From: Sclerotinia nivalis
Lineage: Eukaryota; Ascomycota; Leotiomycetes; Helotiales; Sclerotiniaceae
DNA: 64,000 nucleotides
Direction: 5' to 3'
NCBI GenBank assembly: GCA_029531795.1
Contig: JAPEIS010000008.1
Location: forward strand, 124,001 to 188,000
The notes beneath the pieces were generated by a model, which did not search any database, was not told the origin of the DNA, and saw only the letters and a list, made by a program, of their open reading frames with translations. Each line of letters opens with the position of its first letter. Position 1 is the first letter of the stretch. The translations under genes and the position numbers were made by a program. Below, piece after piece: positions 22,291-34,641 of this stretch.

Positions 22291-23900
22291 ACCTCAACAA
22301 AATGAATATCCTCAAACTCCCACCCCAAATATTCATATCTACCTATATCCACTATTTTACCTTCAAACTAGCATCATCACTCACACTCATTGTATTATTA
22401 TCGATATTCGTCCTTCGGGATGTTCGCTTATATAGAATGAACAGGGGTAGTCAGAGCTCCTGGAGCATTTTTTGAGGAAGTTTTGAGGGATATTTGCGTG
22501 ATAAGAAAGGAGATTTCGAAAGGAGTGAGGTATCTGAGTGGCAAAATCAGGATACTTCTTATCGTTTCTATCCTGGCCTATGGAAAATAAGAAACTTGAT
22601 GGCATTCACTATAGCCATTAGGGTACGATTTGCCGGGCAGCTATTGAAAAGTCAGATGAGGTGAAGAGATACTTTATCTGTAAAAGTCCATGACGAGTAT
22701 TGGGACGACGAGTATTGAGGAGGACAATTACCGGAGCGAAGAGAGAAATTGTCCCCCCATCTCACTCAAATGACAATTTCATCGCCTCTCCACAAATAGC
22801 ATGTCATTTGTTCCTCCGTTGAAGATACAAAGAGCTGCTATATCACAGCTACGAACATAACAAGGCAAGGTAGTGGAGCATGTATTAAGAAGGCAGAACG
22901 ATACTACTAAATTGAAGTGAGCTCGAAAGCCTTAACGAAGTTATCAACATTCGGACTGCGAATCCTGATCCGAAATCTACAATTTATGTCATTACACGAT
23001 TGTCATAGATGGGTCCTTGACTGGAAAGTCGTCTACTATCACGTAGGATATCCAAAGCAGGAATCTTGAGGATATATTACGCCGCGGAAGTTTCACGCGA
23101 GGTCTGGATAATAATCTTCCTTGAATGAATGATACATCGATATAGAAACTTTGAATTGATGGATGGAAATGGTAGAATATCTAAATTAGTCGTTAAACCA
23201 TAGCTAGGGGCCTCATCGTCCTATTTTATCATTTTATTAAACCTTCACATATCAATATCCACATCCACATCCAAAAAAAATAACACAAATACTATAACAA
23301 TATAATGCTAAAATAACAAATAAGCTTTTATATCTCTCCCTATCTCTATCTCTTTTTCTCTCTCTCTAAACGAGCTAAGGAATATTAAATTCCGGGGTAT
23401 CCTATATATACACTAATTATACAATAAACATTGCGTTTAAGCAATTCGCAAGCTGCAAGCTGCAATCCACGCCTTTCTATTCTTGCCTGCGCATACGTGA
23501 TAATCCATACCAGCTATACAAATGCAAGGCAATGCAATCCTTCTTTTCCTATTCCATTATATGCATCCATACCCGTGTCCATGCCCATCCGGTATCGTAT
23601 CTGTAAAGGATACATGTGTACATGTAAACATGCATTCCCATTCCCCATAATCCCTCCCTTCCTGTGGTATATAGTATATCCTATCCCCATTCATCCCGTG
23701 ATACAATAATTCATACAGTTCTGTCAGTCCTTGCTGATACCTTATTTCTGAACCCGCAGGCCATTCTCTTCCTTCATCTATAGATATAGGTATATATATC
23801 ACGCCAAAACTCCTACCATGTAATATAACAACAAAGTATACAACTCCATCCTCCATCCTCCATCCATAAAACCTCTAACACCACAATTTCATCACACCAC
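22291..23900. other. Intergenic region
   Basis: No gene seen. A pyrimidine-rich stretch at 23330-23380 and several short open frames on the minus strand (23557-23856) carry no support. A small inverted repeat (GAAATTGTC and its complement) sits at about 22745-22780. Confidence 0.5.
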
Positions 23901-26900
23901 CTATCGACTCCTACTCCTCCTCTCCCCAACCCCATACCAACCCCTCACATCCGCATCTCCCCTCACCAAACCCGGTCTCCTCGCCACACCCCCAATAATC
24001 TCCGACATACCACCAAATTCCCCTCCCGTCTGAATTCCCAACCCAGTCTCCCCAAATTCAATTAAATTTCTTCTCACCGCGTTATCCCTATCACTGCGCT
24101 GGTATCTCGCTCCCAAATCTCCAAACTCTACTACTCTCCCTCCTCCAACTACTAATCCTCCACTCCCATTACCTCCACCTCTTTTCATTTCCGGTGCTTC
24201 TAGTTCTGCATTCCGACTACTGTTATGAAATCCGTTTCCCTCTCCACCTCCTAGATCAGGACTCGGATAAATAAAACTCAAATCCCGAGTAACCCCTCGT
24301 CTATCCTCACCTTGACCTTGATACACCATCTGACTTCCACCATTTGCCATCCTCGGGCTAAAATTCGGAGCTAAAGGATTAAACGTCCTGGGTACCCTCG
24401 CCTGCGAAGGAATATATTGTGCCTGTCCCTGTCTCTGAATCTCCATCTCTCTTTCATCACCCTGAAACAGCAACCTATTTGCATCATCCCTCACCACCGC
24501 CCTCGCAAAAGCCAATCTCGGACTTTTCCTCACCATACCTCTCTCGCGATCCTGAGGACTAAGATTTAAATAATAACTCGAAGAAGGATAAACCTGATAA
24601 CTTCTCTGCGGAGACATCGGTATCGCACCTCCTATTCTCGGAGAAAAAGGAAGTTGAGGAATAGGTTCCGTGTCCGCAAGCGAAGTGCGTCGTGGATAAG
24701 ATGCTGAGGTAGATGTTGAGCGGGGACGAGCTGAGGCGGGATGAAAAGACCTTGTTGAGTGGGTTGATTGGCCTGAAGGGTCTCGGGAGAGGGGTTGAGA
24801 GGGGTAAAGTGATTCTTGGGGTGTGGTACGGGCGGTTGTTGAGCCGATGGTGTCAGAATGAGAGAATTCAGGGTGCCCTGGATAGTATGTTGAGAAATCG
24901 GGACGGTATTGAGAAGGGAGAAGATTGGGGGAGGAGATTGACTGGAAGTGAGTGGGAAGATTTAGCTGGTTGGGTTTATGGAGGTTGGGTTGATGGGAGG
25001 TTGGGATATGTAGCGAGCCATTCAAAGAGCTTGGGTAGGATTGTGAGTCCCAGCTTTGATAATCATGAGGAAGATCTCGCTTGAGTGGTGGTGAAAATGA
25101 TGTGTAAGGTACAGCAGATCGTGTAATAGGGACTGGACCTGTCATGATCGGGTAGATATTGTTGAAAGGATCCGGTATTGGTCTAAGGTTATTATGATTG
25201 CCATTGACATTCGGCATATTATACAAATCATTATCAGAAGCAGGATAAGGTTGCTGATAGTACAAATCCGGTGTACGAGGATATGGTGGCATGGGAGTGT
25301 AAGGTGTGCGTGGCTGTGGTGATGGAACTTCTACGTCATGTGGAATACGTTGTAGAGCAGCAGTCGCTGTTGTTGGCTCAGGATATCCAAGGTTTGAAGT
25401 TGTGTCACTAAAGTTCTCTTCAGTACCATGTCGAGAGGCTGTATCTCTCGTTGAGCCAGCAACAGCCGATGCGTAAGTCGGAGTGCTTGTAATGAGATTA
25501 AACTCAGTCAATTTATCCCCAGAGGTTCTTCGACCTTGAATTGGACCACCTCCTCGGATTGGGGGTGGGCTGTTTTTGCTAATATGTGCAAGTGCTACTC
25601 TGGCATTGGACTGACCAGATAATCTACCGCGAGATTGTGGTCGGTTCTCAGGTTGTTGCAATTCACCATGTGCAGTGACACTGCTTACACGTGGATCTGT
25701 ATAACCCGGAGTCAACGAACGGAAAGAACCAGCACGATTTCGAAATTTTCTTGATTCCTGAGCCCTGATGGTTCGATGAAGATCAAGCTTTGGTTGTGTG
25801 ACCCTTGGACGTCGAGGCTTGACCACTTCCCATGGACCTCCAGGAGTTTCGGGTGAATTAGCTTGAGAAATCATAGGCTTTAATGGTTGAAGTGTCATAG
25901 TAGAACCTTCTCGATCACTATCATATCCTGTGTCTTCCTTGGAAAGTTGAGGAGGAAATCGCATCTGCTTTATGTTCTCGACTTGTCGGAGGAAATCCGG
26001 ATTATGAACAAGACGTTGAGGAGATTCGGTATGGGGCCCAAGAACCCAAGGGGTACCTTCAGTGAACTTATCCGCAGGTGTCTCTGGATCTGCGCCAGTA
26101 TCAGAAGAGCTGCTAGTGCGGTCAAAGATCGAAGTTTGAGATGCTTCAGGTCGGCCACCAGCAATAACGTGTGAAGACTCTGGAGTTCGTCGTTGGATTT
26201 CGCTTCGAATAGCATTTAATACATCTTCCAAAATGATACAAGTAGCGTCAGGATCCAACATTTCTTTCTTGTGTCGTTTGATATATTCCTTCTTGTGTCT
26301 TTCGAGATGTTGCTGAAGTTTGATGCCGTGAATCTCATACAGTCTATAATCTTCAACAAGTCCTGTGTGTGTTTTCTGTGTAATACGATCGTTGGCTTGT
26401 TCAAATGAATGGCAAAAAACTCCAATGGCTCGGTCAAGCCACATGGGCAATCTTCCTTTCGCATGTAAGGTATCCACGAAAAATCCTTGGACGACACTAT
26501 GCAACCTGATAACATCAATATCATCCGGTAACAAATCTCTGCTCCCCTTCGATGTTTGGGATGAACTGGGAGGCTCTTCGCGTTCGGTTCGGTCTATCAA
26601 AGCAAACTTGTTCAATACCTTGAATGTGTTGTTCAGAGATCTTCCTGTAATAGGCTCGCTGGCCCTGATTGGAACATCGAGTGCATCCAAACCTAATAAT
26701 CATGTCAGTACGTATATACTTGAGGGAGAGATGTTTGTTTGGAATATTACCTAATGCAATCATCTCAACCGGAACATGCTGACTGAAAAAGCACAAAATA
26801 TGTATCAAGTTGAGAGTCTCATAAGCCCCAAGCTTCTCCAATTGCTCAACCACAGACGTAAAAGCTTGAAGCTCCCTTAATCCCTTTGGCCCGGATGCAT

Positions 26901-29126
26901 AAGATCTAGCATATCTGGCAAGTGGCTCGTCCGTAGCTTTCAATCGTTGAGCAACAACATGAATTACCACAGGTAAGAATTGCATTGCCTGAACTAATTC
27001 CATCGAATGTCTGAGATCATCTTGAAGGAATGGATCCTTCTTGTCAAGTTCACGTAACAAAAGATGCTGTGCTTCTCTCGCAGAAAGTGGTGGTAACTTC
27101 AAAATCTGTGGGTTCATGAAATGGTGATCACCAATGACAGATTTCTCTGTTGATGTATAGATGATACTAGTGTCGGTGCTGTCAGGAATGAATCTTCGCA
27201 AGGTGTCGTCAAAGTGAATACCGTCGAGTATCAATAACCAATGATGTCTATGATTCAGCCACTTTCTGACTAATTTAATAAATTGATCAGGATTGTCGAG
27301 AACTTTTGGATCTTCATTAACCATTGAAGGTTTTAACGCTGCTTTCCTCGCAATTTGCCAAAAGCCAGCAGTAATTTCTTGTTTACTTTTTGCTCGAATC
27401 CAGAATACTCCACCAGGGAATTCGTGTTTGTGTTCAAATGCGTATTGTCGAGCCAAATGAGTCTTACCACCACCAGGCATACTTTGAATCAAAACTGCAG
27501 ATGAACCTTGAGATCGTCTAGTTTCATCAAAAAGCATCTTATGCATCTCAATCAACTCTTGTCGTCGACCCACAAATATGGAATTGGGACGAAAGCCAGG
27601 TGGCTTGATGAAATATTCTGCACTATCGTCTGTAATATCGGGCTCAATGTTTGCAACGGTTTGAACTGAATTCGATAAATCTACGGAACCAAACAAATCA
27701 GCTTCCTCCAACAATTTGTAAAGCAAAACGCAAAGCTCCAAATGACCAAAGAAAAAAAATTCAATCTCAACACCCGAGGTTCAGACAACAAAGAAATTTG
27801 GAGATCAGTTTCAACGATCCACCATCTCAGTATCTCCCTCAACTTCCGACACCTCATAATCAAAGATAGGCCTTGCTTGACTCGGTTCCATCAGACTAGG
27901 CTGATGATGAGCCGACGAAGCAGCTTGGTACATACCCTTTGGTTGTTGTGGAATTCCTGGCGCTGAATTGGGCTGCGACTAGGTTAGTAAAGTTCCGGCG
28001 CGAAGGTTCAGAGAGAGCGTACATCTTCGAATTGACCTCTGAGCTCTCTGATTTGCGCTTCTCTTTCCTCAATTCGCTTCTTCTTTTCCTCCCTCCAACG
28101 AGCGCGAATTATTGGAGAAGCCTCCAAGGCCCATGTCTTGAGTTTGGTGGAAACATTCATGTAGCCTGGTGCCCTTTTGCTTTCATATTTGCATATGCCG
28201 CTATGTGTAGCTTCGATACCAAAGTAAGAGACATCTGGAAGTAGAGGGCTGGCAGAAGTTTGATCAACGACGAAAGCTTTCGTTCCTTTGAAATCGGTCT
28301 TTAAACTCTCATGCGCCATGCAAATCTTAAAGCGTTGATAAATGTCGAGAAAGTGGAGGTTGATATTCGCAAGTGTCTCATTGTTTGTCGTTAAAGTTTG
28401 GATGAGAATTGATTCTGAGTCCAAAGCCTTCTTTGGCATCAAAGCTGATACCATTCCCTGAAATATCAAACCCCATTTCGCAGGATCAGCACCAGTGTGA
28501 GGAGTACCCAGAAATATGATTCCGAAGGTCGAGACTGCAATGGAACGAATTTCGTCATTGCTCTTGCTTTGATAATCGTGGGAAATTTCTAATGCCTATA
28601 AGAGGTCCATTAGCATTGGTAGTATATTGTGGGGTATAGTGGTGCTACTTACTCGTTTTACCAAGATACCACCCAAACTATGTGCAACCCAAATGATTGG
28701 GTTTTCATCGGCCTCCTCACTCTTTCTCTCTAGGGCCAAACTCGAAACCAAACTCTGTGCATGTTCATGAATTCTGTCATGAGAAGCCGATTTCTCTCCA
28801 AAAGCTACAACATCCGCATTGTATCCATATACGAGTATTCGGACCTTGGCAGATTTGGTGGGATCTTTCGAACTGAAGGTAACCGGCAAAAGGGCAGTGG
28901 GCCAGAATATACCATTCTTAGCAGTCCACGTATGTTGCGGGTGACCGTTCAAACCATGAACCAGTACAATATCTGCTTCAGCTTCAGGATGGGCATAGAC
29001 TTCTGTGACTTCGTAGCGATTGATTTCATTGGGGTTTATAGCGGATCCATCCTGTTAAATCATGAAATTAGCCGATAAGCTCTCGGAAAATGTTGAAATC
29101 TGGGGAAAGGACAGTCCACTTACCAT
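23901..29126 (-). CDS. NLR-like protein: alpha/beta-hydrolase, STAND NTPase, long disordered C-terminus
   Basis: Six exons by hand: 29126-29124 (the ATG alone), 29051-28653, 28595-28023, 27978 to about 27816, about 27680 to 26751, and 26692-23901; about 1,600 residues. Only the intron near 27.7-27.8 kb is uncertain. The N-terminal hydrolase shows VLVHGLNGHPQHTW, the nucleophile elbow WVAHSLGG and GTPHTGAD. A charged helical linker follows. The NTPase has Walker A MPGGGKTHLARQYA, Walker B WLLILDGI, a sensor-like IIYTSTEKSV and a LPPLS box, the order seen in fungal NB-ARC/STAND proteins. A helical stretch follows (LHSVVQGFFVDTL). The last 600 or so residues are Pro/Ser/Gln-rich and look disordered, with no ankyrin, TPR or WD repeats. 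Fungal proteins of this type are thought to act in non-self recognition; that role is inferred here, not shown. The hydrolase may be active: Ser is present, the acid and His were not located. Confidence 0.85.
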
Positions 29127-31104
29127 GTCGAGATCTTCGTGGTTCCGCGATGAAGCTCGAGTTCAATCGTTGCGTATATAAGCATGAAAGAGAGGAAGAC
29201 TTATATATAGACGAATGAAAGATGGATTCACACAAGTAGGTAAAGTAAAGTGTCATGAACTTTGCGCGAAAGTAAGCTTGCAGGCGCAAAGTATCGAAAA
29301 CGTCTGCCTGACTGAATTGACGTACTCAGGGCATATAAGTTTTCGGTGTATATTAGTGTACTCGTGAAGGTTGTGGCACGCGCCAAGGGAGTTAGTCACA
29401 CGGGGGAATAAAAGTGCATAAGACGCCACAAGAACAGTTTATTCAGTTTAAGACATGGACGGACAGATTTTAAGAATGCGATGTCGTAATAGATATATGC
29501 CTTTTCGTTTTTGACCGTTTGAATGAGGGGAAGTGGGTGGAATTGGTGAGTTAAGATGTGAAAACATTTCGAAAAGAATTGAGGTCAGCTGGTGACATGG
29601 GATAAATAAGGGACTAACTAGGTAAAGTAGGGTAGACCGATCGGATAGGCAACTAGGTTTAAAGGATGGGATGTGAATACCTAGTAGGTAGGGTAGTTCG
29701 TAAGCTTTGAGTTTATCAATAGGGCTATGGCTATGCTATCAAGTCGAAGCTTTTGGTGTATGAAGAGGAGAAGGCTTAGCACATCTGAGGTCCTCAACTC
29801 CGCATAGCACTAAACCTCACCAGTATATTTTTGTCATCACCTAAACCCCCTCGCCCAATGATATATCCTTACTATCCCCAATGTCTAGGCGTCTCACAAC
29901 TTTAACTCTAAAAATGGCGAACTTGTGGGCAGGATTGACGCTTGTAGGGTTTATTACGGGTGGGTACTTTCATCCTAGTCATACGGATGGCGCCGTACTT
30001 GCATCAGGGGGAACTTTTGAATTTCTTTAACACAGTCACCATATTAACTAAAAACATAAACCCCATAAAGTATCTTTTATATGATTCACACAACTCTATA
30101 TAAATCTATTGTACTCACGCTTACCTACGGAAGAACTTAAATGCAATAATAACTGTTATATTTCCAGACTCTGTATTCCCGTGCTCCAATGGGATAGCTA
30201 AATAGAGGGCGGCTTAGTGGTCGACTAAACTGTCTGTCACATGAATTATCCGCCTTCGTAACGCCGTAAGACCAGGAAAGAGGCCGTCAATATTGGATAT
30301 ATTCGGATCTCGGGATTAGTAGCGATATATGGGGAATGGATTGGCACCGTCATGGAGAGTCAAATTACCACTTTTGTTGGAATATTGCTTGGAAATCTGT
30401 TATAAATGGGTTTCACATATGAGTAAAATTATATATAGTAAGCTGAGTAAGCTTGGGTAGGTTTCTTCTGGAATTTCTAAAATATCGTGAAATGTACGAA
30501 ATCCACCACATGGTTTTGAGCCTCAAACCCATCAAGGCGCATGCTAAGAGTACTAGGTAATCTTCCTTGAGGAATAGAAATAGGGTCAATGCATGAGAGA
30601 ACTGAATCACGGAAGTTTACTTGCGTCATGAAGGAGGCGGATAGAATTACTCCTATAGGCCCTAAAGCGTGTGACCTAGTCGAGTCATAGGGATTTGCTA
30701 TCCCACTCTGCCCTATGCTATGCGTCAAAAGTATATAAGGCTCAAACTTTCGGTAAGTGTTAACACCGGCACTTCTTGATTGCCCTAAAAATCGAAGCTT
30801 TTGAACTCTATTTTTGATTCTCGGCGAAAATACCCCCGTGAGCTTGAAAGCTCGTACTGGCGGCAAATAAGTGAGACAGTGAGACTAATTTGTGTTGGGA
30901 GAGATTTGAGTCCTTAACACATGCATTTCCTTTTTTCTGTTGCGATCCTCATAATCCGCTTTTGTTTGAAAAGCCTGTGATGAGTTGCAGCTGACTTCTG
31001 CTTCTCTGACGTCATACAATTCGTATATCATAGCAAAAATTTGAATGAGCTTCCGAAAGTATGCTACCACAATGATAAACACCTTCCTGCTATACTTTTC
31101 TGAA
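29127..31104. other. Intergenic region
   Basis: About 2 kb with no supported gene. The minus-strand frames at 30413-30866 lack an ATG in a useful position and match nothing. Confidence 0.5.
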
Positions 31105-32061
31105 CTAAGTTCTCGGTGCCAACATTAGCACATACTCTCTCGTACTGTGACCAAACTGTATCATGTCCTTATCCATTAACTCAACATATCGACTCTTCTC
31201 CACCGGATCTTTATTCATCATGGTACCATTCGCGGAGTCCAGGTCGATCAAGTAGGGCTTTACTTTTCGAATCTTATCTCCAAATTCGTTCATCTTTTCC
31301 GTAGCCTTAAATTGTATGACAGCGTGCTGTTTGCTGATACTTGGATGCTCCGCAGCTAGATCAACCACTGCAAGTTCGCGACCGATAAGCCAGCAACTTC
31401 TTGTACTCAGATCAATCGTTTCAATAATGTCGGCACCTTTGAACACAAAAAGCTTCCAGTCGTCTTTAGCGGGTGGTTTGCATGCTTCGGGCGGTTCGTG
31501 ATACTTTAGCACTATAGCGTTTCCATCTGCTTGTGTTATCGTGTTTGAGGCTGCTGCTAAGACCCCCGTTTGTCCCAAATTCGGTCTCTCTTTCTCTTTG
31601 ATCGGTTCGTCCCCGGCAGGTACGAGAGCCATTGAGGATGGATCTCTCTTCGATTGAAATGATGCAGCCTGAGATGGCAGCGGACCATTTTGCCTTCGAC
31701 TCACGGCCAATTTTGTCGCTTGTTCGACCGAACTGGCATTATCTTCATCCTTGATCCGTCTTCGATCTCGCGATCTATCTCTTCTCCTGCGATGTGGATC
31801 TCGATCATCCTTCTGTCGATGAGAACCTGAATCAATTGGACTACGCGATCTTCTGCGATGTCTTTCCTTATCTTCGTATCTATCTCTTGTGCCTCCAGGA
31901 CGATCATCACGCCGGTCGGGACGAATTGATCCACGGTCAGCCTCTCGCTCTCTCCTGCGCCTCCTCCGCCTTCTCTCTTCTTCCGAATCTGTTGAAGGTG
32001 ACCTAGAATATTTCCGGGAAGAATAATCCTTCTGATGATTAAAAGTCTCGGGTTGATCCAT
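31105..32061 (-). CDS. PML1: FHA-domain splicing factor, SNIP1/Pml1-like
   Basis: Single exon, ATG at 32061, 318 codons. The N-terminal 120 residues are dominated by Arg, Asp and Ser (RS/RD-like, disordered). From about residue 185 comes the conserved SNIP1 region (KPPAKDDWKLFVFKG), and an FHA domain follows to the C-terminus: WLIGRELAVVDL, then HPSISKQHAVIQF and the SANGTMMN turn, all standard FHA phosphothreonine-binding landmarks. Known role of the family: Pml1 in yeast is a subunit of the RES complex with Bud13 and Snu17, which helps splicing and retains unspliced pre-mRNA in the nucleus. The length matches fungal homologues. The gene symbol is by homology to yeast. Confidence 0.9.
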   Translation of the reverse strand: MDQPETFNHQKDYSSRKYSRSPSTDSEEERRRRRRRREREADRGSIRPDRRDDRPGGTRDRYEDKERHRRRSRSPIDSGSHRQKDDRDPHRRRRDRSRDRRRIKDEDNASSVEQATKLAVSRRQNGPLPSQAASFQSKRDPSSMALVPAGDEPIKEKERPNLGQTGVLAAASNTITQADGNAIVLKYHEPPEACKPPAKDDWKLFVFKGADIIETIDLSTRSCWLIGRELAVVDLAAEHPSISKQHAVIQFKATEKMNEFGDKIRKVKPYLIDLDSANGTMMNKDPVEKSRYVELMDKDMIQFGHSTREYVLMLAPRT

Positions 32062-33452
32062 ATTGTGTAATGAAGTGAGTAATTAAATCGTAAAAGAGGT
32101 AAGGTAGATTTAAATGATAGATGAAATTCGACACAAATATAGCTAGAGATTGCTGCAGAAGCATCAGCAACTGAACGGAGCAAGTTCGGTCGCCGTAATA
32201 TTTTTTCTTAGATAAAAAGCTGGAGCTGAACTTGAATCAGTCAGCATTATACCTAACTGAGACTAGTTTCATTCCTTGGCAATATTACGTAATCTTTCGG
32301 GTTTTGAAATGATTCTCCTTCCCCATATCCCACAATTCCATTTTACATCACTCACATTATGCTGTGCTGTGCTGTGCTGTGATGTGATGTGATGTGATTG
32401 TTTGTTTGTTTGTGCTGTATTGTATTTGTTTGCTTCCCTTCTTCACCAATACGAATGATATATAATTCAAGGAAATCAAACAGTATACACATGCATCAAA
32501 TAGGATCATGTGGACACCATCATTCAACTCCCTGACTTTCCTGGTCATCCTGATCTATTTTCAACTCAAGATACATTTATCTTTGTTGTAATTTGTCTTT
32601 GCTTTCTATGTTTTCTACCGCTTGATTCTTCGGACATATACAAAGCATGTAAGTCTTACTTTCAATGTTGTTTGGGGGTACATTGCAGCACCTGAAACTC
32701 ATTTCAAAATCGTTTATATGGTTTCATAAATCTCCGTATCTCAAATCTCTTACTTAACCTCTTCAACCATTGCTTTCTCTTTCCAATCGTGTCCTTTTCT
32801 TTTCTCTATTATTACTCTATCTTGCTTGCTTTACTTCCGAGTCTTCTTCCTACGCCGTAAACGTGTCTTTCGCGTTTGGTTGGTTGTAGTGATGTCCAGA
32901 TAAGCGACCGCCCCCAGGCGGTTATGAGAGTTTTTATGTGTTTTATGATTAGTCTGCATAATTCAAATGGACGCTACTTCATTCGTTTCAGGTTACTGCA
33001 TTCAATCGAGTGGTTCAGAATGATTCTTATCATTCTGACACGATGGGCCGCAGCAGCATTGCCGCATACTCGCACGCTTGGAATGACTGATCAAGGCTTC
33101 CAGCTCGAGTCAGAAAATATCATGTGAGATGGGGTCCAATCCTTCATTATTCTCATATTTATTTAATTATGTCCCAGCCTCATCCCTTGGATCTAAGCCT
33201 GCCTTGATTCCAATCCAATTCTTCCTAGGCGGCTTTTCAATTCTGGGGAATCACTGTCGTTCCAGTACAACCTCGCATGGCAACAAAATCCTAAACAAAT
33301 ACCCCGCCGTACATTATATCGGGATTTTCGGACTAGTTATTTGTACAAGAAACTCCAGTGTCAAGCTCCTTTTTGACTTTTGTCATCGAGGTTAACCATT
33401 TCTTTTGGGCCAGCATTCCTCTTTGTTGAATCACCTAAGCAAGCGTGTAGTC
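32062..33452. other. Intergenic region and probable 5' leader of the next gene
   Basis: No ATG-initiated gene supported. A compound pentanucleotide repeat is listed separately. The pyrimidine-rich stretch at about 32740-32860 could be promoter DNA for the gene starting at 33453. Confidence 0.5.
32361..32413 (+). repeat. Compound short tandem repeat (GCTGT)n-(GATGT)n-(TTTG)n
   Basis: About four GCTGT units, three GATGT units and three TTTG units follow one another, suggesting stepwise slippage and mutation. Intergenic. Confidence 0.9.
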
Positions 33453-34641
33453 ATGCCTCATGTTGTCTCTCTAATGCAGCCAAGAGAAAGGCCCGAGCAA
33501 AGCTACAACTACAAACGAAAATTAATAAAGACGGCAGCTTCTCAAGACAATCTTCGCTCACCTAGTGGCCAACGTCGTCAGAATGGAAATGGCGTGGCTC
33601 CCACGTTGAGTCTACTAGTTACTCCACACAATGCTTGGAAGTATACATCGGGTCGACAACAACTAAAGCAGTTTCCGCCCGACAGAATAACACCCGTGTC
33701 TGCAGTCGATTCAGTTTTCGAATTATCTTCCGCAGCCACGAATGGTTACCCAAATTCAGCTATATCATCATTTATTGCCGAATTAGAAGATACTTCTCCT
33801 GGGGCCGTTAAACCCCAGAATCCTAATATGGATTCAAAGTCTCCAATCAGTCCTACACTTTCTGTAGGACCCCTCTACAAAATTCTATCACATTACCAAT
33901 ACTCATTTATACCTTCAGTTACATGCAACCACTGCCATTGACGCTATCAACGACTTTGAGACCGAGAATAAGCGACTTCTCGAGCGTGCTATTGCCGCAG
34001 AAAAAGCTGCCAAGAGATTAGAGGAGCAAAACATTGATCTCCGACGACAAGTCAACTATTGTATGGAACAACATAGACCAAAAACTCCACCATCGCAGAT
34101 AACCTCTCAAAATTCTCGCAAACGCGGTACTGGATACGGTACCACAACACCTCTCTCCGCTTTCAACACAATGATGGATCGTGTGGAGACTGACTATTTG
34201 CCAACTCCCATAAACAACACACCCACCCCGTTACCTCGCCGCAATTCCTCCCTCCCAACACAATCACCAGTTTCTCAACAAAGTGAAATTACACCAAACA
34301 GACTTGGTCCCAATGGATTCATCCCATCACGGAGACCCCCTCCAATTCCAGAGGGTACAAAAGTTCCTTTGTATAGAGTCCAATCCCGTCATCCAGATAT
34401 GGTGAGAAAGAACGATGTATATAACTTAGGAACAACATGTTCTAATAGTCGGATAACCAGAATTTCCTTGGCGGATGCAAAACTTAGAGCAAAGCCACTA
34501 CCACCATTAGGTCCAATGGCGCCATCAGCAATTCCAGGTGTGGTTGAAATCGGCAGCACACACGAAGATCCTATTCCTAGGTCACAATTGCGGGCTAAGA
34601 AAAGCTTCGCAAAATTCTTTAGGAAAGGGAGGAAGGAATAA
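33453..34641 (+). CDS. Two-exon coiled-coil protein of unknown function
   Basis: Exons 33453-33863 and 33919-34641 with a 55-bp intron (GTAGGA donor, TTCAG acceptor); the frame is continuous and gives 377 residues. Exon 1 encodes a basic, Ser/Pro-rich stretch. Just after the junction lies an amphipathic helix rich in Ala, Glu, Lys and Leu (KRLLERAIAAEKAAKRLEEQ), a likely coiled coil at about residues 145-185. The rest is Pro/Ser/Thr-rich with a basic end (KKSFAKFFRKGRKE). No enzyme motif or membrane span. I chose the first ATG of the open frame; further upstream the frame has no Met. No family recognised. Confidence 0.7.

Noticed and set aside
24713..25084. Plus-strand 123-codon ORF
   Set aside because: Antisense to the Pro/Ser-rich last exon of the NLR-like gene.
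30413..30866. Minus-strand 129-codon frame
   Set aside because: It opens with TTG, its first ATG lies deep inside, and it matches nothing.
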